Positions 1-11,039 of a stretch of 28,252 nucleotides of DNA are shown one piece after another. Each line of letters starts with the position of its first letter. Position 1 is the first letter of the stretch. The stretch covers positions 43,323 to 71,574 of the forward strand of contig JAMYWO010000071.1 of NCBI GenBank assembly GCA_024220525.1. Reading direction: 5' to 3'. The translations under genes were made by a program, and so were the position numbers. Origin of the DNA: Cochliopodium minus. Its lineage: Eukaryota > Discosea > Himatismenida > Cochliopodiidae. Below the pieces are notes generated by a model. The model did not search any database. It worked only from the letters and a program-made list of their open reading frames with translations, and was not told the DNA's origin.

Positions 1-460
1 CATCAACATCATACAATATATCAAGAAATGGAGGAATTTGATAAACAAAATGGATAGGGTTTAGTTTACTCAAATAACATCTATCCCAAAGAATATGGAG
101 CAAAAATAATTTTAATTTTTCTTTTTTTTAATTCTTTTTTTTTTTTTTGGATAGAAAAAGGTGATTAATTTAGAAACGTTTGCATTTTAAAAAAGCAATA
201 TCTGTTGAATGTAAACAAAAATTTGATGGAACTATTCAAGGGAATGGTACTTTGTTCAAAAAGTTATTTAGCACACTATATTTTTTACTCATTTTTAGTT
301 AAAGTGATGAAGAATTTCCTTCTTCTTAGTAAGAAAATGAATCTGAAAATGATCATATAATAAAAAGAAAATTTTCTCGATCTAGATCCTCAAGGGATTA
401 AAAATTTAGGAATAACGACATTGAGTTATACTTTTTTTAAATAAATTAAACATTTCTTTA
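1..460 (+). other. Coding-like fragments of an unresolved gene
   Basis: Frame 1 from base 1 begins with HQHHTIYQEMEEFDKQNG and then meets TAG. From about 190 another frame encodes FKKAISVECKQKF. From 303 a third frame reads SDEEFPSS, then TAG TAA, then ENESEND and an Arg/Ser-rich piece. The composition looks coding (acidic Ser-rich stretch, then RSRSS), but I cannot join the pieces with plausible GT-AG introns. A consensus donor GTAAGA overlaps the TAG TAA pair, so an exon could end there. This may be the 3' part of a multi-exon gene entering from the left edge, or a decayed gene. No domain recognised. Confidence 0.3.
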
Positions 461-975
461 AAGAAACTTAAATTGCTGTTAAGACTTGTTCTAAAAACTT
501 CTCTTTTTCAGTAGAACAATTAGATCGGATTATAAATTATTGAAAATAAAAAAAAATGAATTTTCAAAAATTCATGAAAAATTCAGAAAAATATTTTCAA
601 GAAAACAAGGATTTTAAACACATGCAAAAGAATTATATCCTCAAAGGGAAAATCTACGTCATACTTGTAAATAATAGATTTTTAAACTATATGTATATAT
701 CCTATCAGGAATAGGATGAAAGCAGTTAAAGCTGTAAACCCATAGTTTTTTATTTTGTTTCCAAAGGAATAAACAAAAGAGAGAATATATAATTAAACAA
801 TTTTTTTCATTGAGAAAAAAAAAAACTATATGTATATATTTTCTTATTATCAAATGGTATAATAACTGATATATATTATCAAATGATCAAATATTTCTAT
901 TCCCATGTTTATATATAATATTTTTATCGTTTATAATTCAAAGGCGAAAACGTTATAAATGGAAAGCTTGAATAA

Positions 976-1672
976 AAAGAAGAATCCAATCATCTCTTGG
1001 AATGTTGCTTTGAGAAAGTAAAGAATTCCAAAACAAAATCAAACGATAAAAAGAGGAAAGTATCCTCCGAAATTATTTTTTTTGAAGATTCTTTCCATGA
1101 AGATGAAGGACAACTTTCAACTCTAAAATTATTCAATAAACAAAGAATAGATAATTATAATTCAACAAGATGATGAAAATGTAATTTTTCAATTTGATGA
1201 GATTATATTTCTTTATTAATTGTTATTTGTAGATTCTTTTTTGCGACACTAAAATTTGTCAAGTTTTTAGTGGTAGAGAAACTCATATTGGTGACTTTAC
1301 TTCTTTCATGTAAAAAACATCCTCCTAATTTTTTTCTTTTTCAGAAACAGGGAGGTATGAATATGATATGGGTTATGCTACTTTTCTTACTTTAAGGGTT
1401 TGTTATCTCTTTCATATTCTATCAATAAAAGAAAGAAAAAATGATGGATGGTAAAATAGAAATTATTTTTTATTTCAAAGTTTAAAAGTTTTTCTTTTAA
1501 TTAATTATTTCAAATAATTTTTGTTGTATGTCTTTGTGTTCATCTTGCTGTCAACTATACTCCCAAGGACAATCTAAATAATACCCCATTATTTTGTTTA
1601 AATAACCCTGAGGGTTTTGATGATTCTAATTTTTCTGATAAAAGAAATAATTTCTTTAAACCAATTTATTGA
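976..1672 (+). pseudogene. Possible relic of a spliced gene of unknown function
   Basis: Several coding-like blocks lie in order on the + strand. 976-1173 is open for 65 codons, Lys/Glu-rich with an acidic FEDSFHEDEG run. 1151-1180 encodes IIIQQDDEN before a GTAATT donor. A block from 1233 starts ILFCDTKICQVFS. 1345-1397 encodes TGRYEYDMGYATFLTLR before a GTTTGT donor. 1511-1672 encodes VHLAVNYTPKDNL through to TGA. Blocks two to four can be joined in phase using the donor at about 1181 and one near 1280. The first and last blocks are out of frame with their neighbours and no acceptor rescues them. I infer either a decayed gene or an exon set that I have misread. No family recognised. Confidence 0.35.
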
Positions 1673-1712
1673 ACCAAAATTAATTTTCAAAAATTAAAAT
1701 AAATTCACTTAA

Positions 1713-2540
<828 letters not shown>

Positions 2541-2814
2541 ATTGATTATCAATTTGTATTTAATTAAAAATATTTCTTTGATAGCAAAAATTTTTATGAT
2601 ATGATTCCCTTGACAAGACTTTACATCTCCCACAATTTCATTCAAATCTAGAAAAAATAAAAAAAAATAAAAAATATTGAGGAAAAAATTGAGCCTAAAT
2701 TAACAATCAATTTTTGACTTATTCCAACATTAACAGAATATAAGAATATATAACCATCTATCAACAACATTTATAAAGAAAAATTTATAATATAAATATA
2801 ATAGGAAAAAAGAG

Positions 2815-3947
2815 ATGGATAAAAACAACAATAACGATATTATTAAATTAAATGTGGGAGGGAAAAAATATTTGACGACAAGAAGCACGATATTCTCAAA
2901 GGGAGAAAACTTCCTCACCAAGATGATAGAGAATAGCGAGAAGGAGCGGATGAAATCTACAATGATAGAGGGATATTACTTCATAGATAGAAATGCCAAG
3001 GCCTTTGAGATCATATTGGAATATTTCCGCAACGGGAAATTGATCTTGGACAACAAAAACGTTTCATTGGAGATCATAAAAAATGAATTCGATTTTTATA
3101 AGATCGATTTCGATTTCGAGCGGATCAATCGTGTTGAGGAGGTTGTGAGTGAGTTTAAGGAGTTGAAGGGCATGGATTATGAAAATTTGATGCAGGAGAT
3201 TTATTCCCCTTTTTGGCAGGTGGCCAAGCAGATGTTGTTGGCAAATTGGAACGAGATTTTTTCTTATATAATGCAACAAGGTAAAAAAGAATATTTCCTA
3301 TTATTTTCATTGGGAAGCAAAATAAAAAATAAAAAAATAAAAAAATAAAAAAATAAAAAAAAAATAAAAAAATAAAAAAATAAAAAAATAAAAAAATAAA
3401 AATATGCAAAAAAAAAATATAAATTTTTTCAAATAAAACTACAAAAAATACATTAAAAAATATGAACAAAAAAAATTATTAACAAAAAAATATAAAAAAA
3501 AATTTTCAAAGGAAAAACTTCCTGCTCTTCTGACATTTGTACTATCATCACTTATATTAACCAACACCAACAAAATGTAAATGGACTTTCTATCAAAAAT
3601 TGGTTGGGGAAGGGTTATTGGAAAGGAGAGAATGCTGAAAAGCTTCCTTCGTACGACAATGTAACAAACATATAACAAAAAAAATAAATTAAAATTAGTT
3701 TAAACTTTATTTAAAATTTAAAAATAGGAAAGTGGTAATTTTTTTTGTTTTTTCAAAATTTTTTAATAAATTTTTTTTTTTTATTAAAGACGTAAAAAAA
3801 CTATTGCAATCACTTTGTAATTTCATAGAAACTGAATTTAATATTCCCGCTTCTACTAAACTTTCTAGCACCAAGAGGATGATAGGAAATAATTCTTTTT
3901 CTGTTAATAATTATTCTCTTGTTATAAGTTGGAAAAAGATGTATTAA
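2815..3947 (+). CDS. BTB/POZ (KCTD, T1-type) domain protein
   Basis: Exons 2815-3280, 3512-3660, 3728-3734 (7 nt) and 3790-3947 give 259 residues ending at TAA. Residues about 8-100 form a T1-type BTB domain: IIKLNVGGKKYLTTRSTI, then YYFIDRNAKAFEIILEYFRNGKL. This pattern is typical of KCTD proteins and potassium-channel tetramerisation domains. No membrane segments follow, so a KCTD-like cytosolic adaptor is more likely than a channel. KCTD proteins often bind Cullin-3; that role is inferred here. The C-terminal half (NWLGKGYWKGENA, then SLCNFIETEFNIPAS) is unrecognised. The microexon GAAAGTG is needed: skipping it brings TAA into frame after one codon. Intron 1 (231 bp) contains an (AAAAAAT)n tract at about 3325-3400. 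Confidence 0.85.
3325..3402 (+). repeat. A-rich microsatellite (AAAAAAT)n in intron 1 of the BTB gene
   Basis: Tandem units of six or so A followed by T fill this part of the intron. Similar tracts occur in other introns of the window, so this is background low complexity. Confidence 0.7.
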
Positions 3948-4055
3948 TAGTTCGTTAATAAATAAATATTTAATAAATAAATGTTTTTAATAAATAAATA
4001 TTTTATTAAAAAAAAAAAAAATTTTTGATTTGAACAATTAAAAAAAGTTTTTTAT

Positions 4056-5180
4056 TTATTTATTGCCATTAGTTTTTGTAATTTTCAAAAGATTGTTTTT
4101 TATATACTTCATATTTTTCTTAGTGTCATCATTCAACAAGTTCACATCTTTTTGGTTCTGAAATTTCATTGGGGGAAAATGTCTATCGGGTGCTAAGAAA
4201 ATAAAATAAAATTTAAAAAAAAGGGAAAAATAAGAAAAAAAAGAACCAAAAAACCAGACAACATAAAAAGAATTTATGCTTTCCAAAACAAAAGAAAGTT
4301 CACCCCAATGTGGATCAACATATCCTTTAATTCAATTTTTTCTTATTTAAATAAATTTTGCTTTTTTTTTTTTTTTTACCAGTTTGAGCTAAGTGGATTC
4401 TTCCCAAACCTCTTTTTCCACATTCATCTAATCTAATGTGAAATGTAGTTTTTCCAGCAGGTACATTTGCATCTCCTGTTATCTTTTATTGTGATTTTAG
4501 ATGAAAATATGATTTCTCGGAAAAAAATTAATTACTTTTATCGCTCTTATTTCGAATCCTGTTTGAATAACATTTATTATTTCTATTCCATGAACGCCAT
4601 ATCTTGATCTAAAAAAAAAATATTTATTCCTGAAGAAATAATTCTTTTATTTGACAGGTATAATATTTAATTCCGTCTGAATTGAATCATTTAAAGTATT
4701 TGAGTTTATTTTTACGTATATATTGAGGTTATATTCGGAAATAAGTGACAATATTTATATACATTTTTCCAACATTTCCCCATTCTTTCATATATATTCC
4801 ATTCCTCATCCATTGCCTCTCCCTTGAATTCATCTGACGTAATTATTTTAATTTCAGTGAGAATAAATATAAATTTTTCATTTACCTTCTGAATCCTCAT
4901 TGAATTTCAATGATTTTAATGGTTTAGTATTGAAGAAGCAAGAATATTGCCTTATACATCTAAATTTTAAGGAAAAAGAAAAATAATTTACCGTTTTGAT
5001 ATTCATATCATAATATTTTTACTTTTTCTTCCAATTCACTTGATCATCCATTAATCGTTTCCAATTTTTACATACCAGTCTTGCATTATTGATGGTTGTA
5101 ATATCAAGATCATCACTGAATAAAATTTCGTAACATATCAATATTGGCAGATTATTAAAGTTTAATTCTTCATCTTCCAT
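4056..5180 (-). CDS. F-box protein resembling FBXO31
   Basis: Seven exons on the minus strand (5180-5023, 4959-4886, 4833-4716, 4608-4536, 4482-4380, 4324-4247, 4192-4056) join in phase to 246 residues ending at TAA. The N-terminus is an F-box: LPILICYEILFSDDLDITT, then ARLVCKNWKRLM and NWKKK. The central part has SRYGVHGIEII, then IKITGDANVPAGKTTF, then GRIHLAQTG and DPHWGELSFVLE. This is the pattern I know from the FBXO31 substrate-binding (cyclin-D1-binding type) domain. F-box proteins recruit substrates to SCF (Skp1-Cullin1) ubiquitin ligases. At 246 residues it is less than half the length of human FBXO31, so it is a minimal version. The last intron uses a GTTCTT donor, weaker than the GTAA donors elsewhere, so the final 45 residues are less certain. 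It shares a strand with the ubiquitin-like gene upstream. Confidence 0.8.
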
Positions 5181-5428
5181 TATCCCAAAGATATAACCAA
5201 TATGATCAAATTTTTTTTATATAATTTTTAATGAACAATGAAAGAATAAAAGATTAAAAGAAGGAAGATATATAATTCATAAGATTGAGTTATTTCAAAA
5301 ATTTGTATAATTTTGCTTTTTTAACTTTTAATTGAGTATAAATAAAATTATTTCACAAAATTTTAACATTTATATCCCCTCAAATCATATCAACAAGGAT
5401 TTTCTATCAAAGGTTTTTTTTTGAAATA

Positions 5429-5846
5429 TTATCCCTTCATTGAATTAACACTGGAGAAAGATAGGTTCAAAACATCATGATTTTGTATGTTGTAATCTTT
5501 GACCTTCTTAAATGTTTCCAATACATTTTCATGGAAGCTCAATTGAGGAAGGACAAATGTACATTCGTGTTTTTCCTCTATTTTTTTGATCAATTGGGAT
5601 ATCTTGTCATTATTATCCACCGATATACCATATTGATTTCCATTGAAAAGTTTGATGAAGATATCTATTATCAATGAGGTATTTACACCTTCTTCTGCTT
5701 TGGTCTTCTTGAAATCATTTCCATTTGAGAAGCTATGTGATTCATTTTCTTTGGAATACTAAATTGGTTGATTATAAGTAAATTTATGGTATGAAAGTTG
5801 ATTTTTGAAACATTAGAAATTTTACCTTTGAAAAATCATTGCCCAT
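5429..5846 (-). CDS. Small ubiquitin-like protein with N-myristoylation signal
   Basis: Exons 5846-5826 (21 nt) and 5758-5429 join in phase 0 to 116 residues. Residues from about 38 form a ubiquitin-like fold: IIDIFIKLFNGNQYGISV corresponds to the first strands, then KISQLIKKIEEKH to the helix, and DYNIQNHDVLNL matches DYNIQKESTLHL of ubiquitin closely. The C-terminus (NSMKG) lacks a Gly-Gly end, so conjugation is unlikely. The short first exon encodes MGNDFSK, which fits the myristoylation consensus (Gly2, Ser6, Lys7). About 30 polar residues follow before the ubiquitin-like domain. UBTD-type proteins also pair a Gly2 N-terminus with a C-terminal ubiquitin-like domain, but they are longer and have a conserved central domain missing here. 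Function unknown. Confidence 0.8.
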
Positions 5847-5899
5847 TTTTTTTTTCAAAATATATTTAAAAAATTGAATTTGAATATTTAATAAAGTAT

Positions 5900-8800
5900 A
5901 TGAATAGGAAGATAGAGGATTTGATTGAGGATTTGGAGAAATATGAAGAAAAAGGAAAACAATATAGGTCTTTTTTTGGAGAGAAGGATTATATCATTGA
6001 ATCTATAGAAAAAGAAGATTACTCCCTTCTAATTGGTAAAATAAATATCAATTATAACTTTCAAATATAAAATCATTAGTTTGAATTTTAAAAAGAAACA
6101 AAAAAATATACAACTAACAATTTAAATATAATAAATATTTAAATGATTGGATAAACATCAAATCTCAAGATAATATAAGACAATAATATAGCTTGATTAA
6201 TTATATTTAAAGATAAAAAATACAGAAATCCATTGCATAATTTACTTTCAACGAATGAAAATCAAAAAATTGAAGAAATAGAAAATCTGATTGAAAAGAA
6301 ATGTGATGTAAATCTCAAGAACAACAGAGGAAATACACCACTCCACATTGCAATGAAAAAAACAAAAAATCTGAAAACAATAAAGTATTTAATAAATCTA
6401 ACGGGAGTCAAGTTAAATGTACAAAACAACAGGGGAAGATCTCCATTTCATCTTGCTTTTAAATACATTTCCGATATGGAAATAATAAAACAACTAATAG
6501 AAATAAACAAACAAAAAAAGAAAATTTATGATGGAAAAAATGAGCACAACATCTTAGATTTTGCTTGTAAAAACAAATTTGGGTTAAATGTAATCAAGTA
6601 TTTGGTTGAAGATCTCCATTTTGATATTTATCAACGTAATGGTGATTCAAATTCCATTTTGCACTTTGTGTGTTTAAAAAATAACGACTTGAATGTCATC
6701 AAATATTTTTGGGAGAAAAAAAACTTTGAAAAAAGTTGGAACTACAAAAACATCAATGGAGAAACTCCTCTCCATATGCTCCAAATGAATAAAAACGTTG
6801 AAATCATAAAATTTTTCTTCGAAAATGATGATATAGTAGATTTTGATGCTAAAGATGAATATGGAAGAACTAGTTTTGAAATGATTTTTTACAACGAGCA
6901 TATCAACTTGGATTTTGTGAAATTTCTTTTTGAAGAAAAGAAAATGTTTGCTGATGGCAAAAATAAAATAAAATTGAAAGATATGACAAGTGGACTGTTG
7001 ATCTACAGCAAAGATATAAGTATTCTTCTAAAATATTTTTTGGATGAAATAATGATTGGAATTGAAAATATTCAGTACTATCAAAACAATGATATTTTTG
7101 CTCTCTCGTGTTTTAACAAGTACGTTGATCTAGAAACGATAAATTATATGACTAACCAAAAAAACTTTGATTTGAAAAAAGAAAACAATATTGGGGTAAC
7201 CCCTCTCCATTATTTGTTTTTGAAAAGTGGAAACATGAATCTCATCAAACATTTCATTGATATCAAAACTGATTTAAACATTGAAAATAAAGATGGATGT
7301 ACACCTTTTCATTTTCTTTTGAACAATGTGAATTTAAGTCCTGAGATGGTGAAATATTTGGTAGATGAAATTAAATATGATTTCATGTTTGAAAAAATTA
7401 AAAAGATTCCATTGTTCAACTTTTTGTCGAAAATGGATTGTGAAACTTTGGAATACTTCATCAAAAAAACAAACTTTGATGTCAACCAACATTATGGATC
7501 ATCTTCCCCTCCCATACATTATTTGTTCACTAATAAAAACATCGATCTTAAAATGATAAAATTTATCGTTGAAGAAAGAAATGGGGATTTGAGTTTGAAA
7601 GGAGATTACAATGAGTTGAGTGTTTTTCATAATCTTTTTTCGAACCAGAGAATAAATTTGGAAATGATCAAGTATTTTGTTGAAGAAAAAAACTGTGAAA
7701 TAGATTTGAGGGACAAATATCACCACAGCAGCACTATCAACCTCTTGATGTTAAACGAAGAAGTTGATATGGAAATAATCAGATATATCATTGAAAAGAA
7801 GATTTTCAAAGGGAATGCATTCGAATCAAGTTTTTACCGAACTAAATCATTATTTAATACCATTGATTTGGATTTTATAAAATGCTTGTTTGATAATAAT
7901 TTTGATTTTTATCAAATCGTGAAATTCAGGTTTGAACCTGAAAATCTCTTCCTTCATTATTTATTTTCCACAATCAAAATGAACCTTCCAATTTTGAAAT
8001 TTTTCATCGAAAGTAAAATAGATTTAACAACCAAAAATCAAAAAAATGAAAATTGTTTTGAATCATTAGTGTTGAGTGGAAATGTTGATCTTGAAATGAT
8101 CAAATTTTTAAGCGAAAGGAATAAGAACACTCTTTTTGGTTGTTTGGTTTCAAACAAAAATGTTGAATTGGACGTGATCGAATTTTTGATTGAAAATAAT
8201 AAAATCTCATTTCTGAATTATCACTTGGGAAAACTTTTGGAGAAAAATAACAACATTTCTGTTGAATGGCTGGAATATATTCAAAAGATTTCTTATACTT
8301 CTAAAAGTTACGAGGATAATCCTATTTATTCCTATTTTTCTAAAAATCCAAATATTACTCTCGAAGAGGTAAAGTATTTGTTGGAAAATAGCAAAATCTT
8401 TGACGAAAACTTTGTTAAAGATTGTTTTCTTTACAGCATTCCAAAGAATTCAGAAAGTAGTTTGGGAATCTTCAAGTATTTAGTTGAAGATTTTGATTAT
8501 GATTTTAATTCAAAGGATGAAAATGGGGAAATACCTTTTCATCTCATCTGCGGTAACCAAAGCATTGAAAAAATCAAATATTTCGTTGAAGATCTTGATT
8601 ATTCTCTTGATGTTTTGAATAATGAAGGAGAGAACGTTTTGTTTTTTCTTTTGGGAAATAACAATTATCAAACAGCCGAGTTGATTGTTTATTTTGTGGA
8701 GAAGAAATGTAATTTGAATTTCCAAAATAAAAAAGGAAACACTATTTTTCATGAGATTCCCAAAAGATATGATCATTACCACAAACATATTTTCACAACA

Positions 8801-9109
8801 TTGATATCCCTCAAAGCAGACATCAATCTTCAAAACAATAAAGGAAAAAATGTTAAAGAAAAAATTGTTAAAAATAGAGAAGAATTTGTAAAATGTTTCG
8901 AAGATTTGGAAAGTGGAAAACTTTGGAATCTGAAGAACATTTCCTATTTTACAGGAAATATCATGAAGATCATCATAACTTTTTTGATTTCTCTCAAAGT
9001 AAAGATAAAACCTCTTTTCTCTCCTAAAATTCCCAAATACATCCTCCAAAACATCATCCAACAATCTCTACATTTTACCTATCTACTTGAAAACCAAAAA
9101 GAAAACTAG
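5900..9109 (+). CDS. Large ankyrin-repeat protein
   Basis: Exon 1 (5900-6035) starts MNRKIEDLIEDLEKYEEKG and ends in phase 1. Exon 2 runs 6213-9109, giving 1010 residues ending at TAG. I chose the acceptor at 6212 because it alone restores frame into NPLHNLLSTNE. Ankyrin units of about 33-37 residues fill almost the whole protein, typically G.TPLH, then a spacer, then L.hIKYLVE. Clear units include NTPLHIAMKK, SPFHLAFKY, ETPLHML, VTPLHYLFLK, CTPFHFLL, IPFHLICGN and NTIFHEI. I estimate more than 20, many degenerate in the middle. The last 60 residues leave the repeats and carry a helical tail (FLISLKVKIK, then SPKIPKYILQNII) that also occurs in two other genes here. No membrane segment or enzyme domain. 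Ankyrin proteins bind partners; the partner is unknown. Confidence 0.88.
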
Positions 9110-9250
9110 AACCAAAACAAATGAATCTCATCAATTCGTTTCAAAATTAAATAATATTTTCTTTCAAAATAATTAAAATATTTTTTTTTTTGAGGATTCA
9201 AGAAAGAATTCAAAATATTGGTTATATGTTTCCATATAAATACTTTTATT

Positions 9251-9535
9251 TTAATTGATTTTTTGTTCTATACAGATCCAATTATTAAATGCTCCAATAA
9301 ATACAAAGTAATTATCTCCCAATGTCACTTTAACCCAATTATAGAGATAATAATCTTTGACTTCTTTATCCGTCACTTTATTGGCGAACCATGAAACGAT
9401 ATTATTCACCACTGATTTCTCATCTCCCAAGGATCTTTTGACATAACCCTTGAAGAATTCATCAAATGTTTCGAATTTAGGTTTGGTGATGAATGCTGCT
9501 CCAGTAATTGCTCCTATTATAAGTAATTTTTTCAT
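9251..9535 (-). CDS. Small orphan protein with N-terminal hydrophobic segment
   Basis: A single uninterrupted ORF of 94 residues starts MKKLLIIGAITGAAFITKP, a short hydrophobic N-terminus that could be a signal anchor or signal peptide. A conserved-looking TKP then F.TFDEFFKGY leads into a mixed helical region and a C-terminal GDNYFVFIGAFNNWICI. A small bacterial family (DUF4359-like, with a hydrophobic N-terminus, an NP motif, a helical middle and a C-terminal RxNY...F..G..F pattern) looks similar to me, but I cannot test this. No intron is visible, unlike most neighbours. The reading frame is clean and the ATG is the first available. It lies tail to tail with the ankyrin gene. Function unknown. 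Confidence 0.65.
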   Translation of the reverse strand: MKKLLIIGAITGAAFITKPKFETFDEFFKGYVKRSLGDEKSVVNNIVSWFANKVTDKEVKDYYLYNWVKVTLGDNYFVFIGAFNNWICIEQKIN

Positions 9536-9704
9536 ATTTCTTCAATTTTTTTTTTTAATTTTTAAAATCAAACTAAGATCTTCCCAATCATTATATTGAA
9601 TCAAAAATCAAAGATCAATGGAATGATTTCCAATCTTTGTTTCATTAGAATTTTTTTTTGAAATCATTTTAATTTTTTTTGTCTTTCTAAACTATCAAAT
9701 ATTC

Positions 9705-9813
9705 AAACAAGATATAGGGATGTCCAAAAATATTACAACAGTTTAAATTTTGTTAGTAAAAATATTATATTCGCTAACAAAGTTGTAATATTTGGACATG
9801 TCTAAACAAGATA
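9705..9813. mobile_element. MITE-like palindromic insertion with 10-bp target-site duplication
   Basis: Inverted copies TGTCCAAAAATATTACAAC (9721-9739) and GTTGTAATATTTGGACA (9782-9798) enclose a shorter inner inverted pair TTTGTTAG/CTAACAAA. AAACAAGATA flanks the unit directly on both sides (9705-9714 and 9804-9813), so the inserted piece is about 9715-9803, 89 bp. It has no coding capacity. A 10-bp duplication fits the 9-11 bp duplications of Mutator-like elements better than the TA of Tc1/mariner. The family is inferred from duplication size only. Confidence 0.65.
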
Positions 9814-9901
9814 AGAATCAATAATCAATGTGTTTAATTTCTTATCCAAATTTCTATCAATTAATTATTTTTGTGGAAAATTCAAGAATAATTTCTTTTA
9901 A

Positions 9902-10808
9902 TTAATTGATGGAAGAATAATCAGAAACAGTACAAAACAAGTAAACAGAAAACAAGAAAGATAAAACGAAAAAAGTCAAAGTGACAACAGCAATCGACAA
10001 ATAAATGGTCAATCTCTTGTGATTGTCCAACTGAGTCCAAGCAACAACTTTTATATCCTTTGCATAAAAAAAGCAAGTGTAATTTTGAGAATCAGTGAAA
10101 AGAGATGAAACAGCAGAAGCAGAAGAGTAATTGTAGAAAGTTCCCAATTCAAAAGTGGTGTTGTAATAATTTGCAAAATTAGCTGAAATGTTGTATCCCA
10201 CCTTATGACAAAAAGAATAAATTAATTAAATTAATTAAATTAATTAAATTTTTTTTTTTTTTCAATTACCATCCAATACGGAGAAAAGCAAGGAACTTTA
10301 TAAATTTTAATATTCAAAAGTAAATAATCAATTTTTTTTACTTATTTTTTTAAAAATAAAATTAAAGTTGTTTTTACAAGAGGTATAATCTCGAACATAT
10401 TGGGAATGTTCTTCTCCTTCATCATCTTTTTTTTTTTTAAAGTACAAAAAAAATTCATCTCAAAAAGAAAAAAAAAAAAAAAAAAAAACCGTTATCTACT
10501 GAATAATCCAAAGAATTTTCTGTTGAAGAAGATTCATCCCTTATTTCAAATTTTTTATTCGGATCACTTTCTAAAAAACTGTTTCTTTTAAGATCTGGAC
10601 GCGAATCCTCTTCCACATTTTCCAAATATTTAATTCTTTCTACCTTTGCATCTTCTAGATCACTTGTAAGTTCAAACCCACCTATCCTGTTGAGATCTTT
10701 CAAGTAACTTTTTATATCCTCTTCATTTTCTATCAGCTCATCTAGTTCCCTTACTAAACTGAGATCTAATCCACTGCCTGTGGAAAGTGTATTTCCTCCA
10801 TCTGTCAT
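9902..10808 (-). CDS. Single-pass membrane protein with C-terminal anchor, unknown family
   Basis: Exons 10808-10490, 10425-10378, 10295-10270 (26 nt) and 10201-9902 join in phase to 230 residues. The first 130 are soluble and acidic (SLVRELDELIENEEDIKSYL, then SSSTENSLD, then DDEGEEHSQY). Next come PCFSPYWMVGYN, the potential N-glycosylation sites NTT, NYS and NYT, and two Cys. A membrane segment lies near the end (LTIYLSIAVVTLTFFVLSFL) with a short tail SDYSSIN. With no signal peptide it would be a tail-anchored protein facing the cytosol; if a signal exon is missing it would face outward and the Asn sites would matter. The first donor is GTTTTT inside a T run, so that junction is the weakest. 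No homologous family recognised. Confidence 0.65.
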
Positions 10809-10871
10809 ATGTGTAAATACTGTACATCTTTTTTTTTATTTTAAATTTTTTTTTTTTTTTCAGTGAAATAG

Positions 10872-11039
10872 ATTGCGGTAAAAAATTCCTCTCACGTTTT
10901 ATTCTTCACTTCTGATTCTAATACCATACATACTGTTTTTGTATATTTCTTTTCTTTTAATGGTATATACAATCCAAGAAATAATCCTCCTATCACTTTC
11001 AATCATTTGAATGATGTGACAATTAATTTTAAAAATTGA
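10872..11039 (+). other. Isolated coding-like ORF piece
   Basis: Fifty-six codons are open from just after TAG at 10869 to TGA at 11037-11039. They encode NSSHVLFFTSDSNTIHTV and later FNGIYNPRNNPPITFN. A poly-T tract ending CAG precedes it, as an acceptor would. No start codon or partner exon is evident. It could be a terminal exon or relic of the amidase-like pseudogene downstream, but shows no amidase motif. The rest of 10809-11357 shows nothing else convincing. Confidence 0.25.

Noticed and set aside
659-853. Minus-strand ORF of 64 residues
   Set aside because: Phe/Tyr/Ile-rich translation of AT-rich DNA, with no motif, upstream exon or sensible composition.
1-1672. Alternative genetic code with TAA/TAG as Gln
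   Set aside because: Reading through stops near 300 and again near 15200-15500 looked protein-like. However, the 1010-residue ankyrin CDS has no in-frame TAA or TAG, uses CAA for Gln, and several genes end correctly at TAA.
8510-9064. Minus-strand ORF of 184 residues
   Set aside because: Antisense shadow of the ankyrin gene.
10400-10591. Plus-strand ORF of 63 residues
   Set aside because: Mostly homopolymer-coded Phe and Lys, overlapping exons of the minus-strand membrane protein.
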